Shown in pieces: positions 1 through 9,590 of a stretch of 64,000 bases of DNA. Below the pieces are notes generated by a model. It was not told where the DNA came from, searched no databases, and worked only from the letters and a program-made list of their open reading frames with translations. Positions within the stretch are counted from its first letter, which is position 1. Every line of letters begins with the position of its first letter. Made by a program: the position numbers and the translations under genes. Origin of the DNA: JAIQGF01 sp051006995 (lineage in GTDB: Bacteria > Acidobacteriota > Terriglobia > Terriglobales > Acidobacteriaceae); contig JBPCSQ010000015.1 in assembly GCA_051006995.1 (NCBI GenBank), forward strand, positions 17,567 to 81,566. The letters are read 5' to 3'.

Positions 1-241
1 TTGTTGCTGCCTTCGTCCCATGGTGACCCTTCCCAGCTCCAGCCTAGCTGCAAGCGGCGCGGACGCATCCCTCGGCGCCAGCGATTTCTGAGCTGCGCCG
101 CCGTTTTTTGCATGAGTTCAGAATTGGGAAGGTGGCGGGGGTTGTTTCTCGCGGGACAACCTGCGAGAACCTCGGGCTTTGCGATTGCGTTTCCGAGTCC
201 AATTGTGATTTGCTGCAGCAACATCTTCGAGGAACCCTCGC

Positions 242-2515
242 TTGCACGAGAATCGGCAGTTGAACCCCGCTGGAAACAGCTCCAGACGTGACGCCGCAGA
301 ACTGTTCGCGGTCAGCGCGCTGGTGCTGTTCCTGGAACTGGCCTGCATCCGCTGGCTGCCGGCGCACGTCCTGTTTCTGACGTTTTTCACCAACACGGTG
401 CTGCTGGCCTCGTTTCTCGGCATGTCGCTGGGGTGCCTGGTGGCGAAGCAGCAGCGCAACTACCTGGCATGGACCCCGCTGGCGCTCACCTTCATGATGC
501 TGGCGGCGCTGACCATCAGCTTCTGGCGCTCGCAGTACGCCCACATGATTGACGTCGGCAACCAGATGACGCCGCAACTGGTGTTTTTTGGCACCGAGTA
601 CCACGCCTGGGATGTACGCCAGTTCATCATTCCGATCGAAGCGGTTTGCGGGGTGTTCTTCCTGCTGGTTGCGCTCGCCATGCTGGGTCCGGGACAACAA
701 CTGGGGCGCTGCCTGGAGCGCATCCCCAACCGCCTGCGCGCCTACACTCTGAATATTGCCGGCAGCATCGCCGGCATCGTGTTGTTCGCCGGCTGCGCCA
801 AGCTGGAACTGCCGCCGGTGTGGTGGTTCGCGGGCGTCAGCGCCGGCGTCGGATACTTCGTCTGGCGGACTACCCGCGTGCGGCGTATCGCCTACGGCAT
901 GGCGGCGCTGCTGGTGGGCGTGGTTTTGCTGGCCAGCCTGACCTCGGGCCGCATTGCCAGCAACCGCGTCTACTGGTCGCCGTATTACCGCATTGACTAC
1001 GTCCCCGAGGCGCACCTGATCAGCGTCAACCTGATCGGGCACCAGCAGATGATCTCGCGCGACGCGGCCACGCCCATCACCAATGCACCGGCGTACGCGC
1101 TGCCCTACCTGTTCCGGCGGGACTCCGGCGGAGCGCCGTTCCAGGATGTGCTGGTGATCGGCGCCGGTTCCGGCAACGACGTCAGCCGCGCCCTGCAATG
1201 GGGAGCGCGGCACGTGGACGCGGTGGAAATCGATCCTGCCATCCAGCGCCTTGGACTGGCGGACCATCCCGACGGGCCCTACCGGGACCCGCGTGTCACG
1301 CGGGTGCTGGACGACGGCCGCAGCTTCCTGCGCTCCACGCCGCGACAGTATGACCTCATCGTGTATGCGTTGATTGACTCCATGGCGCTGCACAGCAGCT
1401 ACAGCAACATCCGCCTGGAAAGCTACCTGTTCACCACGGAAGCGCTGCGCGACGTGCGCAGCCGGCTCAAGCCGGGCGGCGTGTTTGTCATGTACAACTA
1501 CTTCCGCCAGGGGTGGATCGTCAGCCGTCTGCAACAGTCGCTGGCACAGGTGTTCCAGGCCGAGCCGCTGGTTCTTGCCATGCCCTACCAGCGCGAGATT
1601 GATCCGCGCACGACGGCCGGCTTCATGGCTTTTTTTGCCGGGGACACGCGCGCCATGAGTGCGGCCTTCGAACGGCATCCGTACTACTGGCTGCCGAGAA
1701 GCGCCGCCGTGGGGCCGGCATCGTCCGATGGTTTTGCCCTGGATCGGTCCGGCGATGAAGATGAATACCTGCGTTTTGGCCTGACCCGCATCCGAAAAGA
1801 GAATCTGCGGCTCGCCAGCGATGAGTGGCCCTTCCTGTATCTGCACCATCCCATGGTGCCGGCGCTGAGCCTGCGCGGAATGGCGGTGATGGGAGGACTG
1901 TCAGTGGTGCTGGTGTGCGCGCTGCTGCCGCGCAGAGGCAAAGGCGGAGCCGGTTGGAGTTTCAATCCGCGAATGTTTTTCCTGGGCGCGGGATTCATGC
2001 TGATCGAAACGCGGGCGGTGGTGCAGATGGCGCTGCTGTTCGGCAGCACGTGGATGGTGAACACCATCGTGTTCTTCGCCATCCTGGTCACCATCCTCCT
2101 GGCAAACCTGATGGTGGGCGTCGCGCGCCCGCGGCGGCTGTGGCCGTTGTACGCGGGGCTGATGGTCTGCCTGGCGCTCAATGTTTCCATTCCCCTCGAA
2201 CGGTTCCTTGCCCTGGGTGCGGCGACACGCATGATGGCCTCATGTGCGCTGGTGTTTGCCCCGATATTGTTCGCGGCGGTGATCTTTGCGGTGTCGTTTG
2301 CGGGCAGCGCGCAGCCCGACCTGGATTTCGGCTGGAACATCGCCGGCGCCATGCTGGGCGGGCTGATGGAGAACACCTCGATGCTGCTGGGGTTCCGCTA
2401 CCTGGTGGTGGTTGCGGCGGTATTTTATGTCGCCTCGGCGCTGCGCGCGCGGGCGACGCGGGGCGAGCCGGCTGAGACACCGGCATTCAGCAGCGTCGCC
2501 GCGGGAGCTTCCTGA
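242..2515 (+). CDS. Membrane-embedded spermidine synthase-like methyltransferase
   Basis: 757-residue protein in three parts: an N-terminal block of about six hydrophobic helices (residues 20-240), a Rossmann methyltransferase core resembling spermidine synthase (about 300-430), and a C-terminal block of further helices (about 540-740). The core has the SAM/dcSAM-binding motif VLVIGAGSGNDV followed by the acidic strand DAVEIDPA, and an LKPGGVFVMY strand typical of the fold. Such fusions are usually annotated as spermidine synthase-like or fused MFS/spermidine synthase; the true substrate is unknown. The TTG at 242 is the first usable start. The gene converges on the small minus-strand gene that follows. 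The domain call is firm; aminopropyltransferase activity is inferred. Confidence 0.85.
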   Translation: MHENRQLNPAGNSSRRDAAELFAVSALVLFLELACIRWLPAHVLFLTFFTNTVLLASFLGMSLGCLVAKQQRNYLAWTPLALTFMMLAALTISFWRSQYAHMIDVGNQMTPQLVFFGTEYHAWDVRQFIIPIEAVCGVFFLLVALAMLGPGQQLGRCLERIPNRLRAYTLNIAGSIAGIVLFAGCAKLELPPVWWFAGVSAGVGYFVWRTTRVRRIAYGMAALLVGVVLLASLTSGRIASNRVYWSPYYRIDYVPEAHLISVNLIGHQQMISRDAATPITNAPAYALPYLFRRDSGGAPFQDVLVIGAGSGNDVSRALQWGARHVDAVEIDPAIQRLGLADHPDGPYRDPRVTRVLDDGRSFLRSTPRQYDLIVYALIDSMALHSSYSNIRLESYLFTTEALRDVRSRLKPGGVFVMYNYFRQGWIVSRLQQSLAQVFQAEPLVLAMPYQREIDPRTTAGFMAFFAGDTRAMSAAFERHPYYWLPRSAAVGPASSDGFALDRSGDEDEYLRFGLTRIRKENLRLASDEWPFLYLHHPMVPALSLRGMAVMGGLSVVLVCALLPRRGKGGAGWSFNPRMFFLGAGFMLIETRAVVQMALLFGSTWMVNTIVFFAILVTILLANLMVGVARPRRLWPLYAGLMVCLALNVSIPLERFLALGAATRMMASCALVFAPILFAAVIFAVSFAGSAQPDLDFGWNIAGAMLGGLMENTSMLLGFRYLVVVAAVFYVASALRARATRGEPAETPAFSSVAAGAS

Positions 2516-2530
2516 TCAGCCTTCGCGCGG

Positions 2531-2806
2531 CTACTCGTAATCAATGCGTTGCTCGGTGTGCCGGCTCAACCACCAGCACGGCGGATAGCCGAGGTGTGGA
2601 AAGAGCGCGTGCACGCAGGTTTCCGGCGCCGGCTCAGCAAATACGAAATTGGTTTTTTCACGCGCCTTGTGCAGGGCGTAGTACTTGCGCACCATGACCG
2701 AGCCGGTTGGCTCCGTGCGCAGGCGCATCACCACGTAATCGCCGGCGTAAATCGCGGCCACGGCGATCACCAGCCACGCTGCCGCTCGTTTAAGTCCTGT
2801 CGCCAT
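2531..2806 (-). CDS. Small single-pass membrane protein, unknown
   Basis: 91 residues with one N-terminal hydrophobic segment (about residues 8-26) and a soluble tail containing two Cys (in ETCVHALF and PPCWW). No family recognised. The stop of the HAD phosphatase gene upstream on the same strand is 9 bases before its ATG, so the two are probably co-transcribed. The ATG at 2806 is used. Confidence 0.6.
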   Translation of the reverse strand: MATGLKRAAAWLVIAVAAIYAGDYVVMRLRTEPTGSVMVRKYYALHKAREKTNFVFAEPAPETCVHALFPHLGYPPCWWLSRHTEQRIDYE

Positions 2807-2815
2807 GGCTGCTAC

Positions 2816-3493
2816 CTAGATCGGCGCCAGCAGTTCCAGATGCACCGCCTGCCGCCCCGGTATGTTGACGAGGCTGACGCGCAGGTCGGAGAGCCGCTTC
2901 AGCAGCACGTCGGCCTGGCGCAGCTCTTCGGCCGCGTACGTCGTGGGCACTGCGATGGCGCGCATGCCGGCAGCCTTGGCCGCCTGCACGCCGGAAGGCG
3001 AGTCCTCGATCACGATGCACTCGCGTGGCTGGAAGTGGAGCGCCTCGGCGGCTTTCAGGAACGGCTCGGGATCGGGCTTGCCCTTGGTGATCTCGCTGGC
3101 GGTGACCATGGTGGGCGGCACCGGCAATCCGACGAAGCGAAGGCGCGTGGTGGCCAGCGCGCGCGTGCCCGAGGTCACGATGGCCCAACGATCGCCGGGG
3201 ATGCGCGCCAGCAGATCGGCGGCGCCGGCGATGGCGCGCACGCCGTCGAGGTCCTCGATCTCGCGATGCTCGATGACTTTGAGCTCGGCCTCGGCATCGA
3301 GCTGCGGCGCAACCATGCGCACGGTTTCAATGGTGGGGCGGCCGTGCGCGATGGGGATGACCTCGGCGGGATCAAGCTGGTGGTCGCGCGCCCAGCGCGC
3401 CCACTGGCGCTCCACCGCGGGCCGCGACTCCACCAGCACGCCGTCGAGATCAAAAAGAATGGCAGCGCACGCGAGCTTGCGCATGGCCGCCAT
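2816..3493 (-). CDS. HAD-superfamily phosphatase (subfamily IA)
   Basis: 225-residue HAD hydrolase. Motif I is FDLDGVLVE (nucleophile Asp15, acid/base Asp17), motif II is the SGT of IVTSGT, motif III the Lys of TKGKPDPEPF, and motif IV VIEDSPSGVQAA. A helical cap lies between residues 20 and 90. The signature is that of small sugar- or polyol-phosphate phosphatases such as glycerol-3-phosphatase or beta-phosphoglucomutase relatives; the substrate cannot be fixed from sequence. Start ATG 3493 (MAAMRK) chosen; ATG 3484 is an alternative. It lies directly upstream of the small membrane gene. Confidence 0.9.
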   Translation of the reverse strand: MAAMRKLACAAILFDLDGVLVESRPAVERQWARWARDHQLDPAEVIPIAHGRPTIETVRMVAPQLDAEAELKVIEHREIEDLDGVRAIAGAADLLARIPGDRWAIVTSGTRALATTRLRFVGLPVPPTMVTASEITKGKPDPEPFLKAAEALHFQPRECIVIEDSPSGVQAAKAAGMRAIAVPTTYAAEELRQADVLLKRLSDLRVSLVNIPGRQAVHLELLAPI

Positions 3494-3531
3494 TGTAGCG
3501 GGTACACGATTGGGGAAAAACGTTATCCCTG

Positions 3532-4533
3532 CTATGCGCGCCACCACAGCGACCACACCACGTCCACGGTGGTGTGGGTGATGGCGGAGGAGGCGAGGCG
3601 GCGGCGGTCGAGCCAGGCGCGGCCGTAGAAGACGCCGGCGATGGCGGCCATGATCACGTAGCGCCAGTTGAACGGCAGCGGCTTGTTGAAGTGCGAGAGC
3701 CCGAAGATCGCCGCGGTGAGGAAGAGAGCGCGATGGCGGCCGATGCGCGGCTCGAGCAGGTTTTGCAGCAGGCCGCGAAAGAACAATTCTTCCGGGATGG
3801 CGACAAAGAAAAATGTAATCAGGTAGGCGGCTGCAATCACGCCCGCCTGCGGATGCCACGGATTCCAGTGGATGAAATGCAGCGCCAGGCCAAGGCCGAT
3901 GGCGATTGGAAGATAGAACGCCCACTCGCGCAGTCCGACGGCAAAATCGCGCAGGCGGAGGCGAAAGTCGAAGCCGACGCCGTCGAGGCCGCGAATGACG
4001 AGAAAGACATACAGCGCGGTGTCAACCAGCAAGAACTTCGGCAGCGCGCTCAGGCCGGGATGCGGCCACGCGCCGGCCAGTAGGCGGAATTCGACAGGCG
4101 CGCCGATGACGATAAGCGCGACGACGTCCTGCCAGGCGAGTCCGCGCGTACGCGGCGGAAGCAATTCAAACAGCGCTGACAATCCGACGGGAATCGCGAA
4201 AAGAATTGCGGCGTAGTACCAGCGAAACTCTTCTCGAGGCAGAGCAAATACGAGATATGCGATCAGCAGAGTGCCCGGGGCAAGAATGCGCGCGATGCGA
4301 TGAGCGACGAGGCGTCGAAGCGAGCTCGCGGCGCCAAAGCCGAAGGCCCAGTAAGGCGCCAGCAGCAGCGCGAAGCTGAGAAAGCCGCTGGTCATGTGGC
4401 CGCCGATGCGGTCGCGCATGCCGAAGCGCTGGGCAACGATCCAGAACGCTGCCAGCAGCGCGGCATAGGTAACCGCCCAGAGCGGGGCGTTGAAGCGAGT
4501 GTCGGGAGACGCGATGGTAGCGGTGGTTGGCAT
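3532..4533 (-). CDS. CPBP-family intramembrane metalloprotease
   Basis: 333 residues with about eight hydrophobic segments. The C-terminal half carries the CPBP (Abi/CAAX-like) signature: EELFFRGLLQNLL (glutamate pair and Arg), then FGLSHF (His) and a later Asn/His-containing helix (ITHTTVDVVW). In this family these residues bind metal for proteolysis inside the membrane. Substrates are unknown; some family members process prenylated or bacteriocin peptides. The gene stands alone between the HAD phosphatase and the histidine kinase. Confidence 0.88.
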   Translation of the reverse strand: MPTTATIASPDTRFNAPLWAVTYAALLAAFWIVAQRFGMRDRIGGHMTSGFLSFALLLAPYWAFGFGAASSLRRLVAHRIARILAPGTLLIAYLVFALPREEFRWYYAAILFAIPVGLSALFELLPPRTRGLAWQDVVALIVIGAPVEFRLLAGAWPHPGLSALPKFLLVDTALYVFLVIRGLDGVGFDFRLRLRDFAVGLREWAFYLPIAIGLGLALHFIHWNPWHPQAGVIAAAYLITFFFVAIPEELFFRGLLQNLLEPRIGRHRALFLTAAIFGLSHFNKPLPFNWRYVIMAAIAGVFYGRAWLDRRRLASSAITHTTVDVVWSLWWRA

Positions 4534-4555
4534 TCCAGCAGCTACATAGGATGCG

Positions 4556-4630
4556 GTGAGAAAGCGACAAGCGGCAAGTGCGGACAGTATTGGATGATGA
4601 CACCAGGTCCCTTGCTGCGCTCGGGATGAC
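4556..4630. repeat. Copy of a CGCTCGGGATGAC-type dispersed intergenic repeat
   Basis: The stretch GGTCCCTTGCTGCGCTCGGG followed by ATGACTCCCC resembles the arm at 25914-25932 (CCTCGCTCCGCTCGGCATGA), so it is probably a degenerate half of the same dispersed element. It lies between the CPBP protease start and the histidine kinase stop. Confidence 0.5.
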
Positions 4631-4673
4631 TCCCCTTATTTTTGATTTTGTTGGACGGTGTTCTCGGCTGCCG

Positions 4674-5720
4674 TCAACTGCGTCGGAGGGGGAGCGAGAC
4701 CAGGAACGTGCTGCCCTTGCCGAGCACGCTGGAGACGGTGAGGCGTCCGCCGTGGTCTTCGACGATGCGGCGGGCGAGCGAAAGGCCGAGGCCGGTGCCG
4801 TGCCCCTTGGTGGTATAGAACGGGCGGAAGATGTTGGGCAGGTCTTCGGGGTCGATGCCGTGTCCGGTGTCCTCGACGGTGACATAGGCGAGGCCATCCT
4901 GGGCTTCGGTTTTGACGCGGACCTGGCCAGCGCCGTCGATGGCCTGGATGGCGTTGAGCACCAGGTTCAGCAGGACCTGCTGGATCTGGCCGGGGTCGTG
5001 CTCCACCAGGGGAAGGGGCTCGGACTTGTGCAGTTCGACCTTCACGGGTTTGGAAAGCGCCTGCTGGCGGGCGAAGATGACGGCGTGCTCGGTGGTGGCG
5101 TTCAAGTCGGCGGCGCGGAAGTCGGGCGGCTTGGGACGCGCGGTCTCCAGCAGATCGGTGACGATGCGGTTGACGCGCATGACTTCGTGCTTCACGTCCT
5201 TGAGCACGGCGCGAGCGGGACTTTTCTCCGGCAGGTCGCGTCCTATGATGTCCATGACGCCGGCGATGCCGGCGAGGGGATTGCGGATCTCGTGAGCTAG
5301 TCCGGCGGCGAGCTCGCCGAGGGTAGCGAGGTGCTCGGCGCGGGTCATCTGTGTATTGTGCAGGCGCTCGATCTCCTCGCGGGATTCGCGGAGCTGCGTG
5401 ATCATCTGGTTGAAGTTGCGGCCGAGGCGGCCAATGTCGTCGTTGCGGTCAGCGAAGCTGACGGTGACGTTGAGGTCGCCATCGCGCACGCGCTGGATTT
5501 TCTGTTGCAATTCGAGCATGGGACGGCTGACGACAAGGCCAAGGGTGAGCAAGAGCACGGCGCAAATGGCGATGGCGCCGATGGTGGCGACCACCAGCAC
5601 GGTGCGGCGCTCGGGCTCGCCGAGGGAAAGCGTCGCCAGGATGAACAGCAGCAGGCCGTTCAACAGTACGGCCAAGACCGGGAGAACGGCCTTGAGCTGC
5701 CAGTTCATTTTCAATTGCAC
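4674..5720 (-). CDS. Membrane-bound sensor histidine kinase (HAMP-HisKA-HATPase)
   Basis: 348 residues. Two transmembrane helices (about 10-32 and 40-64) are separated by only some 8 residues, so there is almost no periplasmic sensor. Then come a HAMP linker (65-118), a HisKA dimerisation helix with LAHEIRNPLAG (phospho-acceptor His143), and a HATPase_c domain with N box LNLVLNAIQAI, G1 VEDTGHGIDPE, F box FRPFYTTKGHG and G2 GTGLGL. The GTG at 5720 is preferred because AGGAG lies six bases before it; ATG at 5708 is the alternative. No response regulator is adjacent, so it is an orphan kinase. The lack of a periplasmic domain suggests sensing at the membrane or via the HAMP region. Confidence 0.9.
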   Translation of the reverse strand: MQLKMNWQLKAVLPVLAVLLNGLLLFILATLSLGEPERRTVLVVATIGAIAICAVLLLTLGLVVSRPMLELQQKIQRVRDGDLNVTVSFADRNDDIGRLGRNFNQMITQLRESREEIERLHNTQMTRAEHLATLGELAAGLAHEIRNPLAGIAGVMDIIGRDLPEKSPARAVLKDVKHEVMRVNRIVTDLLETARPKPPDFRAADLNATTEHAVIFARQQALSKPVKVELHKSEPLPLVEHDPGQIQQVLLNLVLNAIQAIDGAGQVRVKTEAQDGLAYVTVEDTGHGIDPEDLPNIFRPFYTTKGHGTGLGLSLARRIVEDHGGRLTVSSVLGKGSTFLVSLPLRRS

Positions 5721-5778
5721 GCTGTACTCCTGTGGTGTAGGGCTGGCTTCATTATAAGTTCGGCGGTCGGGTCCACTA

Positions 5779-5856
5779 GTGTGAAGTGCCAAGTTCGAAG
5801 TAAGAAAGAGGTCGGTTTTGCTTTGTACATGGCACTTCACTTGGTACTTGGCACTC
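5779..5856. repeat. Intergenic inverted repeat (AAGTGCCAAGT word)
   Basis: GTGAAGTGCCAAGT at 5781-5794 is echoed as its reverse complement in GGCACTTCAC and ACTTGGCACT at 5831-5855. The element is a degenerate hairpin built of short repeated words. The same words reappear at 12494-12577. Confidence 0.7.
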
Positions 5857-5889
5857 AAAAAAGAAGCCCCGCAGGTTCGCGGGGCTTTC
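5857..5889 (-). terminator. Rho-independent terminator of the ccsA gene
   Basis: Perfect stem GCCCCGC/GCGGGGC (5866-5872 and 5879-5885) extended by AA/TT, followed on the minus strand by a T-rich tract (A-run 5857-5862 on plus). It lies 40 bases after the ccsA stop. Confidence 0.85.
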
Positions 5890-5927
5890 AGGAAGGAGGT
5901 CCTACTCCGTAACAACATTCGTGAAGA

Positions 5928-7340
5928 TCATGCGTACGCGTGCAGGCCCGGCAGCAGATAGGTGACGCCGAAGAAGGTGAACATGACAACGGCGAAGCCG
6001 AGAATGGCAAAGTAAGCTGCGCGGCGACCGCGCCACCCGCGGGTGATGCGCATGTGCAGGTATCCGGCGTAGACCAGCCAGGTGATGGCGGCCCAGGTTT
6101 CCTTCGGGTCCCAGCTCCAGTACGAGCCCCAAGTGCGATTGGCCCAGTAGGCGCCGGCGGCAATCATGAGCGTGAGCAGGGGGAAGGCGATGCCAATGGT
6201 CTTGTAGGTGATGCGATCGAGGCCGTCGGCAGTGGGGAGAAGGCGCTCAAGATCGCCGCGTCGCCAGTACAGCATCAGGTAAAGAAACGAGGCGAAGATG
6301 CCGGTAATCAGGCCGGAAAGAATGAACGGGCTGGCAGAGAGGCTGGTGGGGAAGAGTCCCTCGGCGTCGAGCGAGGGATAAGCGGAGTTGCGGACGCGGG
6401 CGATGAAAGCGCCGAGCGCCACCACTTGCAGCACGATGCTGACGAAGAGAGCGCGGTTCGCGACGACCAGCAGATTTTCCTGCCGGCGAATTCTGGCGAT
6501 GACATAAAGCGCGAGCGGAGCGGCCGAGGCCAGCAGCACCAGGGCGAAGATCCAGCCGAGATCGGGAATGGTGACCATCAGGCGCACGCCGCGCTGGATC
6601 GAAATTTCTTCCTTGTTCTGGGCGTCCCACGCCACCACGCTGAGACCACCCCAGCGTTCGAAACGGGTCATGGCGCCAATGTAGATGGCCGTGACCATGC
6701 CGCTGGTAATGGCGAGGAAGGTCTCGGTCTTCATCTTGTCCTGGATCAGGAACATGAGGGCAAGGGCGAAGCTGAGAGCACAAGCAGCGTACGACAGCAT
6801 CGCGAGCGCGACGTGGATGTGCAGCCAGGTGGACTGCAGCGCGGGTACCAGCGGGCGCACGGCCGAGGGCAGCAACTGCATCAGGATGACGCCGGTCACA
6901 GCCAAGGGCATGGTAACGGTGCCGATGACCTTGACCTTGTACTTGCGTTCGGCGAAGAGAGTGAGGCCGGCGATGGCCCACACGAAGCTGAGCAGCATTT
7001 CGTAGATGTTGGCGAAGGGCGGACGTCCGGCGATGTACCAGCGATGTCCGGCGGCGAGCGTATTGGCGGCAAAGCCGACCGCGGTCGCGATGGAGGCGAA
7101 TTTCACATAACGCTCGTAGCCGGTGACGCCGAAACCGACGTAGAGCGCAGAGGCGCCGGCGTAGAAAATCAGCGCCAGATAGAGCAAATTGCTCTCCGTA
7201 AAAAGGTCTCCCTGCTTGACCATGCCGAGAAAGGCGACGAAGAACAGGAAGGCTACTCCCAATCCAACGGCGACCAGCAGGGCGTTGCCGGCGGGGGCTG
7301 CCGATTGCGGCTCGATTTGCGGTTGCACTCGCGACGACAT
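5928..7340 (-). CDS. ccsA: Cytochrome c maturation protein CcsA (system II haem channel)
   Basis: 470-residue polytopic membrane protein. The C-terminal third has the tryptophan-rich haem-handling motif WGSYWSWDPKETWA of the CcsA/CcmC/CcmF superfamily, with conserved His residues in flanking loops (for example GHRWYIAGRPPF). With ResB it moves haem across the membrane and attaches it to CXXCH apocytochromes. Start ATG 7340 (MSSRV) is chosen over 7358 because GGGAGGAG lies seven bases upstream. It is 27 bases downstream of the resB stop, an operon pair. Clients in this window include the small cytochrome c at 12.1 kb and the decaheme protein at 40-41 kb. Confidence 0.93.
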   Translation of the reverse strand: MSSRVQPQIEPQSAAPAGNALLVAVGLGVAFLFFVAFLGMVKQGDLFTESNLLYLALIFYAGASALYVGFGVTGYERYVKFASIATAVGFAANTLAAGHRWYIAGRPPFANIYEMLLSFVWAIAGLTLFAERKYKVKVIGTVTMPLAVTGVILMQLLPSAVRPLVPALQSTWLHIHVALAMLSYAACALSFALALMFLIQDKMKTETFLAITSGMVTAIYIGAMTRFERWGGLSVVAWDAQNKEEISIQRGVRLMVTIPDLGWIFALVLLASAAPLALYVIARIRRQENLLVVANRALFVSIVLQVVALGAFIARVRNSAYPSLDAEGLFPTSLSASPFILSGLITGIFASFLYLMLYWRRGDLERLLPTADGLDRITYKTIGIAFPLLTLMIAAGAYWANRTWGSYWSWDPKETWAAITWLVYAGYLHMRITRGWRGRRAAYFAILGFAVVMFTFFGVTYLLPGLHAYA

Positions 7341-7367
7341 GATTGACTCCTCCCTCATCTGCTCTGC

Positions 7368-8798
7368 TTAGACTTCCACCAGGGACTTGGAATCGGGAAC
7401 GCCCTGGGGGACGTTCTCCTTGCCCAGGTAGCTGCGGATGTCGTTCACCAGGTTGGTGAAGGACTCCTGGAAATGCTCGCGATTCTTGTCGGCGGCGGTG
7501 CCGATCCACAGCGCCGGACCGTTGGCGGTGTTGATGGTCATCGCCCAGAAGCGCTGGTGAACGAGATAGAACGCCATGGAAAGACCGAGGCCCATCATCA
7601 CGCATCCGGTCCAGACCAGCCACTGGCCGGGCTCGTGCGAAACCTGGAGGCCGGTGAAGGCGGCCATCTGGAGGTCGGCAACCTCGAAGCGGAAAGGCGA
7701 TTCGCCGGCGGCCTGGCGCTCGGCCGGGAAGAGCCACACGCTGCTCATCTGGCCGCTGCTGGTGACCAGCAGGCGGAGGGCCGGGTCGCGCAGCTCGTTG
7801 GAGCGGGTATAAATCTGGCCATCGCGGACGACGAAGTCCGGAATGAACTGGGCCAGCGTGATGGAAGTTTTGCCATCGAACTGAACCGGGCGCTCGGGAC
7901 GGAGCGAAATCTGTCGCGTATCGCCACTGGCATTGGGGCGAACGTTCAGCAACACCGATTCCACTTCGCCGGTCTGGCCGTAGCTGGCCTGGTAGAAACG
8001 GATTCCGTGCGTGACCAGCGGATCGTTGACCACGATTTCCTTGCGCAAAGTTTCCTTGCTGTTTTCGAGCACCACCAGCTTCGACCACCATTTCTTGGGC
8101 GTGCCGTCGGGATAATTTTCCTGGCCGGTGCCATCGCAACGGAGGGTGAAGGGCAGCTGTTTCACGGTCTTGTTGCTGAGCTCGATCTTGCTGGTGCTCT
8201 GGCCGGGGCTCAGCATGAGGAAGCCTTTGTACCCGTAGAAGGCGTCCACAATGCCGCCGGTGAGAATCAGCAGCAGGCTGGCGTGCACCACGTAAACCGC
8301 GAGCGGCGACCAGCGGTTCTTCTCGGCGTAAAGGGAAGTTTCGTTTTCGACGGTGATGCGCCGCGGATGAAGGCCGGCGTCGCGAAAGGCCGATTCGGCG
8401 GCGGCCAAGCCGGCTTCGGGGCTGCCCACGGTCAGCGTGCGCTGCACCGGCAGGACCGCGCGAAAGTGAGGCTCGGGGCGACGATACTGATGCGCGACCA
8501 GGCGCCACGCCTTCGGGAAGCGCTCGATGGAGGCGAAGATGATGCTGATGCCGACCAGCGCCATGAGCAGCGCGAACCAGGGGGTGTGATAGACATCGGT
8601 CAGGCCGAGGCGGTCGAGCCATTGCAGCGTCTGCGGAGAATAGGCGCGCTGCATCTGGTCGGGTTCCGTCAACGGGCGTTGCAGGATGACGGTACCGGCA
8701 GCGGCGACGATCCCCAGGATGATCAGCAGGATGATGCCGGTCTTGACGGAAGCCAGTGTATGAAAGAGGCGATTCCCAAAGCTGGACTTGGCTGCCAT
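7368..8798 (-). CDS. resB: Cytochrome c maturation protein ResB/Ccs1
   Basis: 476 residues matching the ResB (Ccs1) family. Three hydrophobic helices lie near the N-terminus (about 18-38, 75-95, 165-185), followed by a large periplasmic domain (about 195-405) and a last helix (about 410-430) before a cytoplasmic tail. The SVKTGIILLIILGIVAAAGT opening is typical. It is the partner of CcsA in system II haem delivery and apocytochrome binding. ATG 8798 lies about 10 bases after a GGGAG motif. It is first in the operon with ccsA. Confidence 0.92.
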   Translation of the reverse strand: MAAKSSFGNRLFHTLASVKTGIILLIILGIVAAAGTVILQRPLTEPDQMQRAYSPQTLQWLDRLGLTDVYHTPWFALLMALVGISIIFASIERFPKAWRLVAHQYRRPEPHFRAVLPVQRTLTVGSPEAGLAAAESAFRDAGLHPRRITVENETSLYAEKNRWSPLAVYVVHASLLLILTGGIVDAFYGYKGFLMLSPGQSTSKIELSNKTVKQLPFTLRCDGTGQENYPDGTPKKWWSKLVVLENSKETLRKEIVVNDPLVTHGIRFYQASYGQTGEVESVLLNVRPNASGDTRQISLRPERPVQFDGKTSITLAQFIPDFVVRDGQIYTRSNELRDPALRLLVTSSGQMSSVWLFPAERQAAGESPFRFEVADLQMAAFTGLQVSHEPGQWLVWTGCVMMGLGLSMAFYLVHQRFWAMTINTANGPALWIGTAADKNREHFQESFTNLVNDIRSYLGKENVPQGVPDSKSLVEV

Positions 8799-9077
8799 TT
8801 CACTCCCTCAGCTCAGGAAAGTGCACGTCGGTAGCCAAGGAGCAGATTTTAAAACCTATTTATATTCATCAGCTTAGGAGTTGTCGAAGGCCGGGTTGTG
8901 GGCCATATCACGCACCCCGGTGACAGCCGAGGTGGGTGATCCTCCGCAGTTCGATCACATAGATGTGTGACTGCGCGAGGCCTGAATTGTGATTCAACTC
9001 CCCTTTCGGCTTCGCTCCGGGCTCGGCGCCTCGGCCTCGGCAAAACTCGCTCGGAGATGAGTTCCTTCAAAGCCTGC

Positions 9078-9099
9078 GCACACGCGAGGGCGCGTGTGC
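9078..9099. repeat. Short perfect hairpin GCACACGCG/CGCGTGTGC
   Basis: Nine-base perfect arms around a four-base loop, 12 bases after the stop of the small secreted protein gene, with no T-run. The 8799-9110 interval otherwise shows no gene. Confidence 0.5.
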
Positions 9100-9110
9100 C
9101 ACACGGTCCC

Positions 9111-9590
9111 CTATTGCTTGCGGAAGACGAGGGACTGGTCGGTGGTCTGGTTTCGCACCTTGATGTGTCGGGCGATGGTGAGAGACTTGCCGTCGGGGGA
9201 AACACTCCACTTGCTGGTCCACTCGGCAGGGAGTTGGTTACTGGTGCTGGAGCCGGGACGGACACGCGACTCAATCACCAGCACCGAGCCCTCCCAGTAG
9301 GGGCGGATGATGGTTTCAGCATTGGCGTCTTTGACGACAGTGTGCTCCTCGCCGTCAGGGACAAAATCAATTTTCTGGGAGTGGCTGTCCTCGAAATATT
9401 CCATGGAGAGACGCGTGCCAACATGGCGAATGACATAGCGGGCCGAATCGGCCGGCGGAACGAGTCCCCAATTGCTGGCTTGCGAGTCCAGCTTCCATAC
9501 GCCGGAGAGGTTCGGCTTGGACGCGGTTTGGGCAAGAGCGGCCGCAGCCATCAGGATCGGCACAGCGAAGACAACGAGGTGGCGACGCAT
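9111..9590 (-). CDS. Secreted protein of unknown function (SGVWKLD type)
   Basis: 159 residues with a clear signal peptide (MRRHLVVFAVPILMAAAALA, cut near AQT) and a mature part beginning PNLSGVWKLDSQAS, then a predicted beta-rich, lipocalin-like domain. Proteins with this opening are common in Acidobacteriota and usually annotated as hypothetical. No catalytic motif is seen. It stands alone. Confidence 0.75.
   Translation of the reverse strand: MRRHLVVFAVPILMAAAALAQTASKPNLSGVWKLDSQASNWGLVPPADSARYVIRHVGTRLSMEYFEDSHSQKIDFVPDGEEHTVVKDANAETIIRPYWEGSVLVIESRVRPGSSTSNQLPAEWTSKWSVSPDGKSLTIARHIKVRNQTTDQSLVFRKQ

Noticed and set aside
6247..8622. 791-residue frame spanning ccsA and resB
   Set aside because: It is an out-of-frame shadow of the two genuine cytochrome maturation genes.
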